This document shows, in pieces, positions 12,801 through 27,800 of a DNA stretch of 64,000 nucleotides (within the stretch, counting starts at the first letter, position 1; each line of letters opens with the position of its first letter). Under the pieces are notes generated by a model, which worked only from the letters and a program-made list of their open reading frames with translations, had not been told where the DNA came from and ran no database searches. The stretch is from Henricia sp. BOLD:AAB3569 (taxonomy: Eukaryota; Echinodermata; Asteroidea; Spinulosida; Echinasteridae). The position numbers and the translations under genes were made by a program. Location: NCBI GenBank assembly GCA_037783545.1, contig JBBELK010000329.1, positions 434,001-498,000 of the forward strand, given 5' to 3'.

Positions 12801-15800
12801 GAACCAGTCACATTGAGCTAAGGCCTGACTATCAGAACGACATGGAGCTCAAGTTCACCAACAGCTTTGTGGTAATTAAAGACTAATTACATGATTGGAA
12901 AACTTTTAAAAACTGGAACAACGGCATTACGTAAATAAAGAAAAATGTTGATAAACTGCCTTGTAGACATTTCAGCCACATAGATGCAAGAATACCTAAG
13001 AGACACTTTAGACAGAGTTGCGCACCCTGCCTCAGCGACTCTTACGTAGGCTGGTGCAGTCAGCCTTTCCTCAAGAGGTGTTCATGCATGTTACTGGCCA
13101 ATAAAATGTTACATGTTTCCTTTTTTTATTCCATACATTTATTGTAGGACTACTCCATCTTCAATGCCACTGTATCCAGTGTTGGATCTTATATGAATCC
13201 TGTCTTTTATGAAAACTACATAAAGCAGGACGTCAAGGTTTCTGTGAGCCGTTACAACAAGGCCATTGTTTACGACCACGAGTTGATCTTCGGCCCCAAG
13301 GAGTTTAACAACACAGTCACTCTTGGTCTTGAGATCACTGAGAAGGTTCTGAAGCCAGACTTTGAAGCTTACAAGGGGATGTCCTTCCTGAGTAAGTAAA
13401 ATCAAGAAATGCAATTTTCTTAAAATGTCATTACAGTGAACTGGTGGATAACAAGATTGACCAATCACTTTGGAGTCACTTCGAAGACTGCTTCGCATCA
13501 GTGATTTCTTCCAGGTCATGTATGAACAGAAACCCATTTTGTTGGGTTTTTAACCTGATTGAACCTGTGAAAGATAAGCTGACCTCTGAAACTGCGTGTC
13601 TCTCAAACAGCCCTAGAAGTGCCAGAGCTCAGGGAGGAACTTTAGGCAGAGTGGCACACCCTGCCTCAGTGGCTCTTACAGTTACAAAGGCTGATTCAGT
13701 CAGCCTTGCCACAAGGTGCTCGTACATGCTACAATGAAATGTTACATCAAAAAGATTTTACTTTACAAGTTGACAAGAAAAATCGGACTAAAAGTGTTGA
13801 TAGCAATGGTAACGAATACCACATGATTTTTTTCCAGTGTAAAATGGTAGCTTTGTGGGAAGAAATTGCCAACTGAAGGTGTTAATAAAAAGATTTCTGC
13901 GGACAATCGGTCCTTAACATAAACCGGACACCACTTTTACTGGATTCTCTTGCAGGCATGTACGGTGACAGAGCTTACACAACCAAAACGAAATCCTACA
14001 ACATCGCCACCCAAGTCGACTTCCGTAACGAGTCCCCTGACCAAACTGCAGACGAGCCAGTTCCCCAAGTCTTCATGGTGTACATGAACGTCAGCCTGCC
14101 GCGGCCGTACAGCGAGGAGCGTGTGAATTTCAGCTTGAGTAGTCGCATTGCTAATGAGACTTGCCTCCCCAATAACTACTACAGCTATTGGATGCAGTTC
14201 AACACCACAGTCCCTATACTCAAAGTAAGTTTTTTTAAAAACACCCAAATTTAGAAGATTTTGCGACAAAACGCTTGGAATTTGTTTTCAGCCTGTCTCA
14301 TATGTTCTATACACAAGGTCTCAAGCCATGATCAACTACTCAGTTCTTTCCCGAGTACGTACATTAAGATGGCTGTTGAAAGTATGTTTTTAAAGTTAAA
14401 CGTACACAGCGCATGGGTTGGTGTACTATGCAACACTTGTTAGAGCATTTTTAATCTAAACACCCCTCCCCTTTTGCAGTTAAAGAACAGCTACTTGCTT
14501 TGAAAAATGGATTAGCAGTCAAAATTGAATATCAAGTTGTGTATTGAGAAACAGTAGCAGATAAACAATCAATTGTAATACACACCACATACAATTTGGA
14601 CTGCTAACCTATTTTGCCAAAGCAAAGAAATTTGCCCCTTCTCTTAATTCAAAGCTGCTGTATCAAGAACATAAATACTTCTATCTCTTGCAGTGGAAGC
14701 ATTTTAATCATTTTTTACATTTATTTGTTTAAATTCATTTATAACCCTTCTCTCGTCACTGAATAATCTTCATTTTGATCCTGCTTCGTTTTTCCCAGTT
14801 CAAGACCTCCACACAAGGCGCCATCCTGAGTTCAGAGAAAGACTTCATCGTCCACTTGAACGAAACAACCATGAAGCTTGATGAAACGCAACTGCTCGTC
14901 CTTGGCACAGATGTAGTCACCAACACCGACAGAGGCAGCTACTGGATTTTGAAACTGCTCAGCCCAATCTACAACCACACCTTAAACGTCACCTTGTTAA
15001 AGGATGACATCAAGGGATGGGTAATCGGCTATAACACCACGCAGAACAACACCTACTCCGACCTGCTCAACGTAACACATACGGGTGAGTTTTAAAGCTT
15101 GTAATATTGTTAGTAAGCTTGGGTGACTCCAGCATTTTAAGATTCGACTCGGATTCCAAAAAAGAATCGCGATTCCATTCGGGTAGATTAGCATGTTTAA
15201 GTACATGTACATTGGCGATACTAATTGTGCTAATGTTGACCCAATTATTGGCACCGAGCGGCACCAAACGTCCACAAAATGATCATGCCGGCCTGTGTTA
15301 CGCTCACGTTCTTAGCATGGAAATGATCAGAGACTTAACACTCTGGTAGAAGTTGGTGTTTTGGCTTCGGAATTGCTACGTAACTCCTGGAATCGGCAAG
15401 CTATCACTGCGAATTGAATCTAGATGAAAGGGAATCGATTCATACTGGGAATTGATTCCTCAAAAATCTGGAATCGCGATTTTGATTCCCAAGCATAATT
15501 ATTGGTGCATCATACTGAAGATCTGTTTAATTCTGCGGGTTCAAATCGAGGCTGCTCTATGATAGATGTGTGTTTGAGAAAGACACTTTGCCACAATTAA
15601 TTGCCTCTCTCCACCCAGGAGAAAAGGGGTAACTGTCATATAAACTGTTGTGTGTTTGAATAGCTCATGGGTGTCATGGGTGCCAAACAGGCACCCTGGG
15701 CTGCATACTCCCCAGGGAATTTAAAGGTTTACTGCAATGATACAATTGAACCCAATGACTGGAGTAACCATGTAACCATCCTAAGCACCTTGATTGGTGG

Positions 15801-18800
15801 AGCATGATATAAGAATGTATCATAATCAGTAGTAGGAAGAGTAAATGCAAATTAAATTATAATTTCCAAAAACTGGCATTGCTAAATTTTGCTCATACAA
15901 ATCTTATGAAACAATTAGACCATTTCACAAAAATATTTAGTGTGGGATGTTTGTGTAATTGTGTGAATATTTATATGGTTTCATACGCTATAAAAGCAAA
16001 GAAATATCAAGCATAACTACTCCAATGCACATAAACACTTGAGCTGATTTGCATGAAGTCTAAAAGGATGTGAGTGCAGTTTCATATGGAAAGAGTGAAG
16101 GGAAGCAATCTTCCAGCAAGGTTGCTTAAATATTAATTAAATACCAAGCAACAAAAGAATTGCAAAACAAATTGTCACTGTTTGATTAAAAAAACAGCCA
16201 ATCTGAGAGTGGGAATTTTACACTCACAGAAGCTTATTAATGGAGTCATGCCCAATGGAGCTGTTATGTGAATATTTCGATGAAACTTGAATACAAAAGA
16301 ATTTTCAAGTTTTTATTAAACTGAAATTTTTGTTTATTAATTTCACAATAATTCCATACTTTTTTGTAACTTGTGTTTACAGCTAACATGACATTCAGTC
16401 GTGAGGCCATGTCACTGAACGGCATGCTGTACCATCCATGGCTGCAGGCTACAATGACCAATGTCCTTACACCCAGTGGTCCAATCAAGAGGTTCCACCC
16501 GACTCACGTCAAGGAATTTGCTGTTGAAGTCTATGAGAAGGCAAAGGCATTCAATGGGGAAGGGTTGGTAGAAATGGTCAAAGATGTTGCCGAGAAGGTG
16601 CGCACATCCCGTCTGGAGTTAGTCAACACACTGAGGGCCAATACACCAAACCTGGCTAACCTTACATTGGACAATTCCTTTATAATCAACGGCAGTCTTT
16701 TGCATAACGTCTTCGAATTTGAGGTTAACCGCTCCAAGTGTGGATCTTCACTCAGAGTCAATACTTCTGCTTTGTTGGATCAAGATGGATGGAGAAATGG
16801 CCTGACCTACAGGGTGAAGGGTGGAGGCTTGCCTAAGATTTCTGGCAACCACACATTGAGCATCTTGAGGGTTGACCCCAGCAACATCGCAGTCAACGTC
16901 CTCCATAACGTCCTATTTGGCTCTAGATATGCCAACCTGACAGTTGATGGTGATTTCATGATCAACAGGATGAATCGACCATGGCGTTTTGAGAGCATTA
17001 CCGGAGGATTGAGGCACAGCATGAACTCAACACTAATGAACTCAACCATGGATTCTGGACTGCTCTTTGACAGGTTCACCAACCTGACGAACTTCAACGC
17101 CATTGAATCCTTCTTATCTCAGAACGTAACTTCCAAGTGGGCCAACTCATCTGTCGTGACCAATGCCAAGTTTGATGGGTTCCATTCTCTCTTCAACTTT
17201 GATGAAATCACCACTAGCCTGACTCACAGCTTCAACTCTATTTTGACCAACTGGACCACAGCAGCCAACTTCAATCTACGAAACGTCCAGTCCCTGTTTA
17301 TGTTCGACCGCCTTGACGCAGATGCTAGGCATAACTTGACCTCCCGTTGGACCAATATGTCAACATCAGCTTCCTACACCATGGACAGAGTCCAGTCTCC
17401 ATTTAACTTCCATCTCATAAGCGGCAATGTCTTCCATAGCATTATTTCTCCTTGGTCAGAAATGATAACAGATGGCCTCCTTGAATTCAACAACTTCCGA
17501 TCCTTGTTCAACTTTGACAGCATTCATGGCTCAGGGGAAAACAACATGACATCTGTCGTGGGTAACTGGACCAATACTGCCGCTGTTGATCTCACAAACT
17601 TTCGATCACTTTTCAATTTTGACCGCATCCTTGTCCAAGCAGTTAACCAAATAGATTCGCTGCTTGTTAATTCCAGCAACACCGGTGGCTTGATGGTCAA
17701 CAATGTTCGGTCTATCTTCAACTTTGATGAAGTGAGGTCATCTGCCGTGCACAGCGCCAAGACCCGCTGGGGCGACTGGTCAGCTAAGATTGGAATGGAT
17801 CTTAATCATTTTCAGTCCCTCTTCAATTTCCAGAATGTCGTAATTGGAGCCAAACACGATCTGTCTTCTCTCTGGTACAACACCACCACAGAGTCTGAGT
17901 TGTCACTCCGCAATGTGCGATCACTGTTCAACTTCCAAAAGGTCATGGCCGTTATGGAGCACAGCACTAATACCACCCTGGGCAACTGGACGACCTACTC
18001 TGGTCTCACACTCAACGAATTTAGTTCCCTGTTCAACTTCGGAAATATTGAAGTGGGTGCGGGCCACAAGGTAAATTCAAAGTGGGTCAACTGGACCACT
18101 GAATACACCACGGTTCTCGATGACTTCCGGTCTCTGACGATGTTCAACAATGCAAATTCTGGCTTCTCCACCATTTTGAACACAAAGTGGGGCAATATGA
18201 CCACCAGAACTGGCATTGAATTCGACCAATTCCTTTCCTTGCTGGAATTTGACAGGATAAGCTCTTTCTTCCACACCGTTGTGGACACAAGCTTTATAAA
18301 TGCAACCCACACCATGAACAACAGGATCACAAACTCCAGGGGCCTGTTCAACTTTGAGAGTGCGACAAGCAAGATGGCCACCAATGTAAACAGTATCCTT
18401 GGCAATGCTGAGTTGTACAATGGCATTGAGTTGAGCAACTTCCTGAGTCTCACCAGATTTAGACAGATTAACCACACACTTACTGCTAATATTGCTGCTC
18501 GGTACCTCGATGCAAATGCCTTCAGTGAGCTATTGGTGGAGAACTCACGCGGCATATTCAGCTTTGGCAAAATCCAACACCATCTTCGGTCACACCTCGA
18601 GTCACCTTTCGTGAACGGCACAATGCACGATGACCTGAAGCTCCTGAACTTTGAATCATTGAGGATCTTCTCATCCGCTTCTCTTGAAACCCTGCATAAG
18701 CTCACCACCCCCATCAGTGACATGAAGCTCATACAGTTGTATGGTATTTACGGCATGCATGACATCTTAACATACGACAAGGCCAATGTAACTGTCATCT

Positions 18801-21800
18801 ATGAGGGAAAAGGTCCTTTGGGTGAGCTTAACTTTACGCACGAGCAGGTGGTAGAAGACAGGAGTGGTTTGTTCACAATAGCATTTGCTAGCCTTTCCCA
18901 AGAGGCAAACATGACGGCTCGCTTCTTCAACCTCACCGCACAACACTCCCAGGTGACCAGAAGGATGAACAGCCTGTTTAATTTTGAGAGAGTCAATGGC
19001 AGTGTTAACTACACCCTTAACATGCCTGTTGGAGCACTGAAGGTCTATGGCAGCTCTGATCTGAATGATTTGGAGACAATCTTCAAATTCCGTTTGATTA
19101 ACCACACTGGTATCCTCAACTTCACCAGCAAATATGCAAACCTGACCCACAGAGGCCAGCTGGAGTTTAACAACTTCCGCCGTCTCTTTGGATTTGATTT
19201 TATCAATGGAAACACGTCCACAAACTTCTCTTCTCCACTTGGGAATGTATCAACATCTTCAGCTGCTGAATTGAGGGACTTTGAAGCTCTCACTCACTTC
19301 TCCCTTATTCGTGCAAACAACACCGTCAATGTCTCAAGCTCTCTCCTGAATGCTACCAGCATGCACGGAGTGGAAGTAAACAACACCGAAGGCCTCTTCA
19401 CGTTTGATCGCGTCAATGCATCCAGCAGGGTAAATGTCAGCACCCCGCTTGGAGTTGGCAGCAACATTGCTGAGATTGGATTCCACAATTTCCACAGTTT
19501 GTTCAACTTCAGGCTCATTAATTTCACCAACAATGCAAATGCCACAAGCAGGTATATCAACGGGAGCAGCCAGACCAATGTCCAGTTCAACAACTTCATC
19601 CGCATGCTTAATTTTGAACGCATTATTGCCATCACCAAGAACAACCTGACCACTCTTTTGTTCAACACCACTGGTCATGGCGGTATTGAGATGCACAAAT
19701 TTGAGAACCTTTTCACTTTCGCTGACGTCAACGCTAGTGTCGGTGCTGCACTGAAGAGCAGGTTCTTCAACTCATGTGGCATAGCAGAAGTTGAGTTTCA
19801 CAACTCATCCAAGCTGTTCACTTTTGAGCGAATCAACACAACAGCCCAGGCCAGGCTAAGCACTCCAATTATCAAGACGAAAGCAATGGGATACCTCGGC
19901 TTCCACAATTTCAGGAGCTTGTTGGACTTCTCTCGCATCAACTCCACTGTTGAGGCGAAAGTGAGAAGTTGGTTGGCCAATTTAACCACTAATGGAACCA
20001 TGGAGCTCAACAACATGACAGGCTTCGGCACATTTGATCAGCTGAATGGTACAACACACTTTAATTTGACCAGCAGACTGGTCAACGTGACAGCTGCCAC
20101 CAACATGGAGGTCAACAGCATGACCGGACTTGTCAGCTTCCTCCGCATGATGAACAACGCCAGCTTTAATGTCACCAGTAAGCTTGCCAACCTGACCACA
20201 GCATTCAACTCCCATGTCGACAACATGAAAGGCATCACCATGTATGACGGCATCTTTGGCAATGTGAGCCTCAACTTTACCAGCAAGTTGGCCAATCTGA
20301 CCGCAGGCTCTGGTCTGTTCATTAACAACATGGCTGGACTCATGTTGTACGACAGAATCCATGCCAATGTCTGTATGAGATTCCACAGTTGTCTGGCCAC
20401 AGTGAATGGCACAACCAGTCTGGAAATGCACAACATGACCGGCTTCAGCAGGTTTGATCGCATTATTGGTAATGCAACCTTGAATGTGACAAGCAAGCTG
20501 GCCAACCTGAAAACTGGCAGCAACTTGCTGATTCGCAACATGGGTGGAGTGGGGAGGTTTGAGCAAATCAAGGGGAATGCTAGCCTTATCCTCACTAGCA
20601 AGCTGGCAAATCTGACCACTCAGCACAACATCGAGTTGAACAATTTTACCTCCATCATCAGTTTCCAGAAGATCAACACGACCAGCATTCTGCTTGCAAA
20701 TGGTTTTAAAAGCGAGCTTTCTATGAGAGGAGGGATTGAGGCTCACAATGTGAACATGCTAACCTTTGAGCGTATCAATGGCAGCATGTCCTCTATGGTT
20801 AGCAGCCCACTAGTTAACCTCAACCATAACATCGACTTTGGACTGTATGACTTCACCAACCTGACTCACTTTAATCGGGTCAATGGCAGCCTCATTTGGG
20901 ATCTGACAACCAACTTAGTCGCTGCTGGTCAGAACTCCTACTTCACCCTCAACCAATTCCGTGGTCTCCGCACCTTCAGTGACATCTCAGGAGGAACCTG
21001 GATCTATCTTAACTCTCCTGTCTACAACACTGGCATCCGCGCAAATCTCAATGTGGACAATGCTTACAACTTCTATCAGCTGGCAGAAATGGTCTCTGAT
21101 GTCACAGTGCTTGAAAACAAGTATCAGCTCATACTTCGGGAGTCTGCCAACAATGATCGTGTGCTGCTTAATGCGACCATTCCATCCCGGGGATCCCTGT
21201 GCTTGGAAAGCCAGCTCAATAGAGCTGGCGATGAGCTCCTCACAACTGTCTTCCACCAGAAGATGGTAAGTTGCATTTCATGAAAATTGAGAGGTTTTGC
21301 AAGCCAACAGGTACGCGTATGCATATGTTTAGACTTTCTGTGTCGCAACTCAAAAACTACCGTGAGTACGTTAGCCAAATCTACCCTGCACAACATGGCT
21401 TTAATACTAATTTGACTTTCAATCTTTAAAACACAAGAATGTTCATGGACATTCCTAATTTATACTCTTTACGTAAATGCAACGAAAAATGACGACAAAC
21501 ACTAGAAATCCGACGTTTTGCTACATATTTAGTGCTTATCCATAGTAGGCTCAATATCTGTGCCAAGCAAACACATATAGTGAGTTGCGTATGACGTCGC
21601 ACGACTGCAGAAACCTGTGACATATCCGCGTGCTATCTGAATCTGTATGCTTGCATAACCTCTCTATTAGTCAGTTTGTATGGGCTGTCAATTTAACCAT
21701 ATTCAAAATGTAAAATGATATATAAGGCGGTATCCTGGGATGAATTAGCATTAATTATAAGGCGAAGAAGCCATCTTCTTGTTACAAAATGCTCATGTTG

Positions 21801-24800
21801 ATTCATTCTGCTTTTAAAGTGATTTCGTTTTTTCTAAAGTTTGTAACAGTCACAAATTGCTTTCAATTGCTCTCCCCAGGATGTAAAGACTGTCGATTTG
21901 ACCTGGCTGCTGAAACTGAACAACACTGAAGTGGTCTACAGCAATGTGAACTGGAATCCGGAGACAGTCCAAGCTATCAGAGAGTTTAACCAGGAGGTCT
22001 ATGAGAATATCCTTGAAATGGTCGGACGCCTAAGTGGGTCAACCAAGATTTACCTAGAGAAAGTCATGAACCTGACCTATAAACTTGTCAACCAGTCTGT
22101 TGATGCCATCCAACTTCTTAAGTACGCCTACCGCAATCCGCGTGAGGCCTTCACAACCTTCCGTGAGACAGAACTGGTGCAAGAAGTCGAAAGATGGATA
22201 GGAGATGTCTCTGAGTCAGCAAAGGCTACTTACGAATGGTATGACATTTATGTCAGGGACATAATCAGGCGGATGGACTTCACAACAGTTGACTCGACCA
22301 TCAGAAGCTTCAACTCCTTGAGAGAGGTTGTGAGGATCAAGAACCAAATAAACAACAGGATTGATGAAGTCAATGAGAAGGTAGCTGAGTTGACTGCGCA
22401 GGCCATAGTTATTTCAAAAGATCCAGAAAACCTAGTCAATGTCATACTACTGGACTGCCTTGAAATGAACATGTTTGACATCACCATGAAAGGCGTGGAG
22501 TTGGCAGTCGAGCTTCGAGATTACACCCTTGAGAGGTCACGTGATTTCAGCAAATTGGCCTGGAATGTTACTCTGTACACTACTGAATGGGCAGTAGACA
22601 ACACCAAGATTTACGCTCAGTGGGCCATGTATGAGGTTGGCAACTACACGGTCCTAGTGTATGACCAAGCTGTGAACATCTCCCAGTTGGCTTTGGAATA
22701 CGGCCTCGACTACTCGGATACAATCGCCAACTTTTCAAGGTGCGCCCTTGAGTATGCCGTCTATTACAAGGACTGGGCTGTAGACACAGTAAAGCAGGCT
22801 GTCGATGTCAGTGAACCGTACATTGCTTGGGTGATCGAGTACTGTGAGCCTTACAGAATGCAAACAGTAGAGTACAGCAAGCAACTGGCCAACGAAATTA
22901 GCAAGGGGGCAGTAGTCATCTACAGAAAGACTGTTCCAGTGGTGAAGGAAGCTGTGAGGCTATCCAAGGTGGCGTACAGAAAAGGAATTGAGACTGTTAC
23001 CAATGCTACTGCCTACCTGATGCAAATCTGCCAAGATCCCGACCACGTTCTCAACAGGTACGCCATGACATACCTTCTTGAAGGCACCATCTACCAAAAC
23101 TGTGAGGACATTTGCAACCGCATCTATGGCGAAGCAGTCATTTGGTATGAGAAGGCTGTAATGTATTATGAGGAGTACTACTATAGACTGGAGGAGCTGT
23201 ACAACCAATACTACCCCACACTGGAGGAAAAGTACAACATGTACTATGCCAAAGTTGAAGAGTTCACCAGGGAAAATTTGAGCAAACTGGAAATGCTAAG
23301 CAAGGATGAAGACTACATCATAAACACCTACTTGCGGCAGTACCTCGGAAAGAACCTATTTGAGGTGGGTAATAATTTCAATTATTCACAAGACCTAATT
23401 TGTGTATTTCAATCCTTGTTAAGTATGCTTAAAATGAAGTATTGGTACAAAAAGGTTAAGATTACTAAATAAAGCAAGTGATAGAATTTTGTAGGAAATT
23501 TAGAACCAAAGATTTAACAAGCAGTACAATGCTGAGCACAATGTAAAGCCTCTGAGTTTGAGAGTAACATCACTTAGAAAAGTTGGGTTACATTTTGTTC
23601 ATCCAGGTGTATGAGTGGACCAAGACCCAACTGACATTGCTCAAGGAAGAAGGTCTCCTAACAAAGACGCAGATTGTTGAGTTGGCGAAACGAATCCCCA
23701 AGCAGCCCATTGAGGTCTCAAAGGAAGAGGTCCTGCAGCTCATCAGGGAGAAATATGAATTGGTGTATCAGCTAGTTGAAGAGTTTGCTTCCCAGAAAAC
23801 CATCACCACAGCTGTGGATAAGGTCAAACGATTCCTCCAGTGGGTCAACCAGACGCGCTTCGAGCCCCTCGAGCAGACAATTGAGGATGTGAAGACGTTT
23901 GCCACGGACACTCAGACAAAGGCTCTTGCCCTTGTTGACGATCTTAAAGACAGTGATGAGTACCGAAGGATTGTTCAGTATTTCAATGACGTCCTGGAGA
24001 GGGAGGATGTGAGCAAGATGCTAGAGGTCATCAAGAAGACGCTCCAGTGGCTTAACCAGACCAGATTCCAGACCCTTGAGCAGACAAAGGAAGAGGCCCT
24101 GGAATTCCTTGAGGAGAAGTATGCAATCACGAAAGAAATTATCCTGAACTTCCCTCTGGAGGCCAACGTCATAAAAATGGCTGAAGTACTGCAGACGTGG
24201 ACCGGTGAAAGTAAGATCATTCTCATTGAGTACTTGAACCGGGCCAACGAGACGTTGCAGATGCTCAAAGTCACCACTAAAGACTATTACCTGAAAGTCA
24301 AAGATGTGGTCATTGCCAAGTGGACCTACCTGAAAGAAGAGACGCCATACGTTGACAGAGCAAAGGAACTCCTGGAGAAGACAAAGGAGTTTCTGGAGGA
24401 CAAGATAGAATTCACAAAGGAGTATGCTGAGCTGTTGAAGGAAACCACCATAACAACAACTAGAGATGTCATACACTACGTCAACGGTACTATGGCAGGT
24501 TCGTATTATATCATTATTTTCACAAATTGTTAAAGGAGCGTGACCAGATCACATTTTTGACCCTCCCACTTTCCCCATGGATGTTGAGATTTTAATACTA
24601 TATCATGTGTCATATTTTTCTCATTACCTCACTGAAATTTCACGCCCTCAACCTGTATATCGTTAAAAATCCACCGATGTTTTGTAAACTAATTTATCCC
24701 ATTACATAAGGCAGTGCAGTGATTACACCAACTTTTTGCTTCCACATCCAAATTGGGGGTTGCAAATTTCCTGTTTTCTTCCCATGGAATAATATTTTTG

Positions 24801-27800
24801 GGAGGTATTTTATATGATTTTAGATTATAATTGAAATCCATTTTTTGGAAAAAATCTGGTCACGATCCTTGAATGCATTATCAAACAACGGAACTGATTT
24901 GACAAACAGTATCATTTCAATGTTTTCTCTCTCTACCTCAGGACGGTTTATTCGCTATTACGAACTTGACCAGTTCTTCACCGTGAACCGCTACATCACG
25001 ATCCTCTATGAAACGCCGAAAACGATCACCTACATCGTATATGTCGTCCTGGATGAAGTCCCCGCCATTGTTGACTATGGCTTGGCAGTAGTGGACACCG
25101 GTCTAAATGCCGTGGGCCAGGTTGGCGAGCACAGCTATGCCATGAATATCAGCCATCCATTCTCCTGGGGCAGCTTCCGTCAGCCACCCAACTTGACCGA
25201 GGCACAGTGGACACTCATCATGGACACCAAGTACATGATTGAGGAGAACATCATTGAGCCGTCCATCAACAAAATCAAGGAATTGCTTGATTTTGCCAAT
25301 GAAACACAGACGGTCGTCAGGACTTACATCAAGGTTTGTAATCAAAGGAGCTTATTCAGATTTTTTCAGAAAATGGATTTTGTTCTACCCTAACAATCAA
25401 AATATCTCCCCAAAATACTATTCACAGGAAGAAAACAGAAAATTTCCAATTTCTAATTTAGATGTGGAAGCAAAAATGTTGATATATTCACAGCACTGCT
25501 TTTTTGGAACGTATAGTTTAGAAAACGGATTAACTAGTTTTTTTACGATATCCTCGAAAATATACAGTTGGAGAACATAGCATCTTTCAGTGCCATCACA
25601 GGTACCCATTTGCTCCTGGGCGGAGAGAGGCAACTCGTGGCAATTGCCTTAAGGGCAAACTCATTTTCCATTTAATTCTTTTAAATGACTGTATTTTGTG
25701 GTTAACCAGTTATTCCAGATAGTAAACACTGAAATATACTGAAAAAAAGTTTATAGAAATCATATCTCCTCAAATCAAGATTCTGTGAGCTTAAACTAAG
25801 ACGCTTTTATGGTGAATTCAGAAATTATGTCACTATAGCACAAGCTACAAAAAAACCAGCAATACTGAAGAATTCTGTCATTTCTGTAAAATATTTGACA
25901 GAAATACCACATTTTTATACCGACAAGCCATGTCCACATTGGACTTGTTTTTCAGGATGTTTTACTGAGACACTGGTAAAATGAAAAATTTTGCAGTGTC
26001 CCTGCATTTGCGCAGTGTCCCTTCGTAGTATGACCTTCATGGCCCGGTTGTACGCTTACAGAGCGCTTTTACTGACTTGATGTGTCTGCATTAGACTTAT
26101 TGTCTCGGGAAAAGTTACCTGGTCAATTTTCCTGGGCAGCAGTTGGCCAGGAAAAGTAACCGCTGGACTCAGGAAAAGTTACTGAGAGGAAAACGTCCTA
26201 GGCCGTCCGCATTCGACTTAAAATGGGAAAAGTACCTATCGTCTCGGTAAGTTTTCCAAAAAAAAGTCCAATGCTGACAGGCCTTTAGAAAACTAGATTC
26301 GCAGTGAGTTACTGCCTAACGGAATCTTTTCACAAACTTCGGTCAATGCTTAAATCCAATGTTTTGTTTACTTCATGACAAGTAGGACAGATATTAACCA
26401 GGATGTTCTAGTGAATTGGTCTCTTCCATCCTCCAATAGACGAATTTCACATTAGTCTGTTCTACGCACTTCTGCATTGAAACGAGGCTCTTCGTGTCAA
26501 GTCAACAGTATGCATGCACGACAAGTACAGTATTGTACAGTGACTGAGTGTGTATGTGTCCTGTTTTGTGTGGCATTTAGGAGTGATTGTGCATTCCTGT
26601 GCGTACATTAGTTCACTTTATTTGCGGGTACAGTTTACGGGTAAAGTTTTAAAATTATGTTCAGAACAGCTTTCGCAAGTTTTTACTTACATTTTTAACT
26701 TATCTTTTAGCACTGGGTGTGTTCCTAAATTGTGGAAGTGTTCATGTATTATACCAATTCCTAAGTGTTCTGTTATTACATGCATGAATGATCTTAGACC
26801 GGTTGCCTTGACAGCCATTCCAATGAAAGTCTGTGAACGTTTATTTAAAGGTGTGTTAATGGATTTTGTTTCAGATTTTTTTGACCCCATGCAATTTGCT
26901 TATCAGAAACATCGTAGTTGTAGTGATGCAATTTTGATTGTTTTGGATAAGTTATATGCCCATTTGGAACGTGCACAACATGGTAACTGTGCTAGAGTGA
27001 TGTTTTTCGATTTTTCATCAGCATTTAATACTATTCAGCCACATTTACTCATTCAGAAATTACTTGATCACTGTGAGGTACCAAAGTCTTTTCTGTCCTG
27101 GATATTAAATTATTTGACAGACAGGTCACAGTTTGTTAAGATTGTTGCTACTGGCATACAATCTAGGTTGATTCACTCAAATACTGGTGCCCCACAGGGT
27201 ACAGTCCTGGCTCCATTACTGTTTGCGCTATATACGTCAGATTGTCATTCCTCTGAAAGATCTTGTCCTTTGATTAAGTTTGCCGACGACACTGTAATGA
27301 TTGGGTTGATTAGTAAGGACGATGATCGGGTATATAAAAGTCAAATTGATCAATTTGTTGATTACTGTGATTCGAATTACCTTAAATTAAACGTGTCGAA
27401 GACTAAAGAAATGATTATAGATTTTCGGAAGTCAACTTGCACTCCAGAGCCAGTGACTTTGCAAGGTAGCATTGTTGAACGTGTCAATTCATATAAATAT
27501 TTGGGTGTTGTACTGGACAGTCAATTGAAGTGGCATAATCATGTGGATTCCATTGTAAAAAAACTTAATTCTCGTATGTTTTGTTTAAGGAAACTGAATT
27601 CATTTAACGTGGATAAGAGAATTTTGGCAATTTTTTATGACACCGTAGTGGCCAGTGTTTGGGCTTATTGTCTGATTTGTTGGGGAGGAAACGTCAGGGA
27701 ATTTGACAAGGACCGAATTAACAGGATTATAAAGGAAGGAGGAAGGATCATCGATGATCATCGGCCGGATGTGGATAAAGTATACGACGATCTACTAATC

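Noticed and set aside
17995..18732. A 245-codon minus-strand open frame, and others at 19982-20746 and 20038-20619
   Set aside because: They lie antisense to the 35-residue repeat array. The period of 105 bp, a multiple of three, keeps antisense frames open. Leu/Ser/Arg-rich, no domain.
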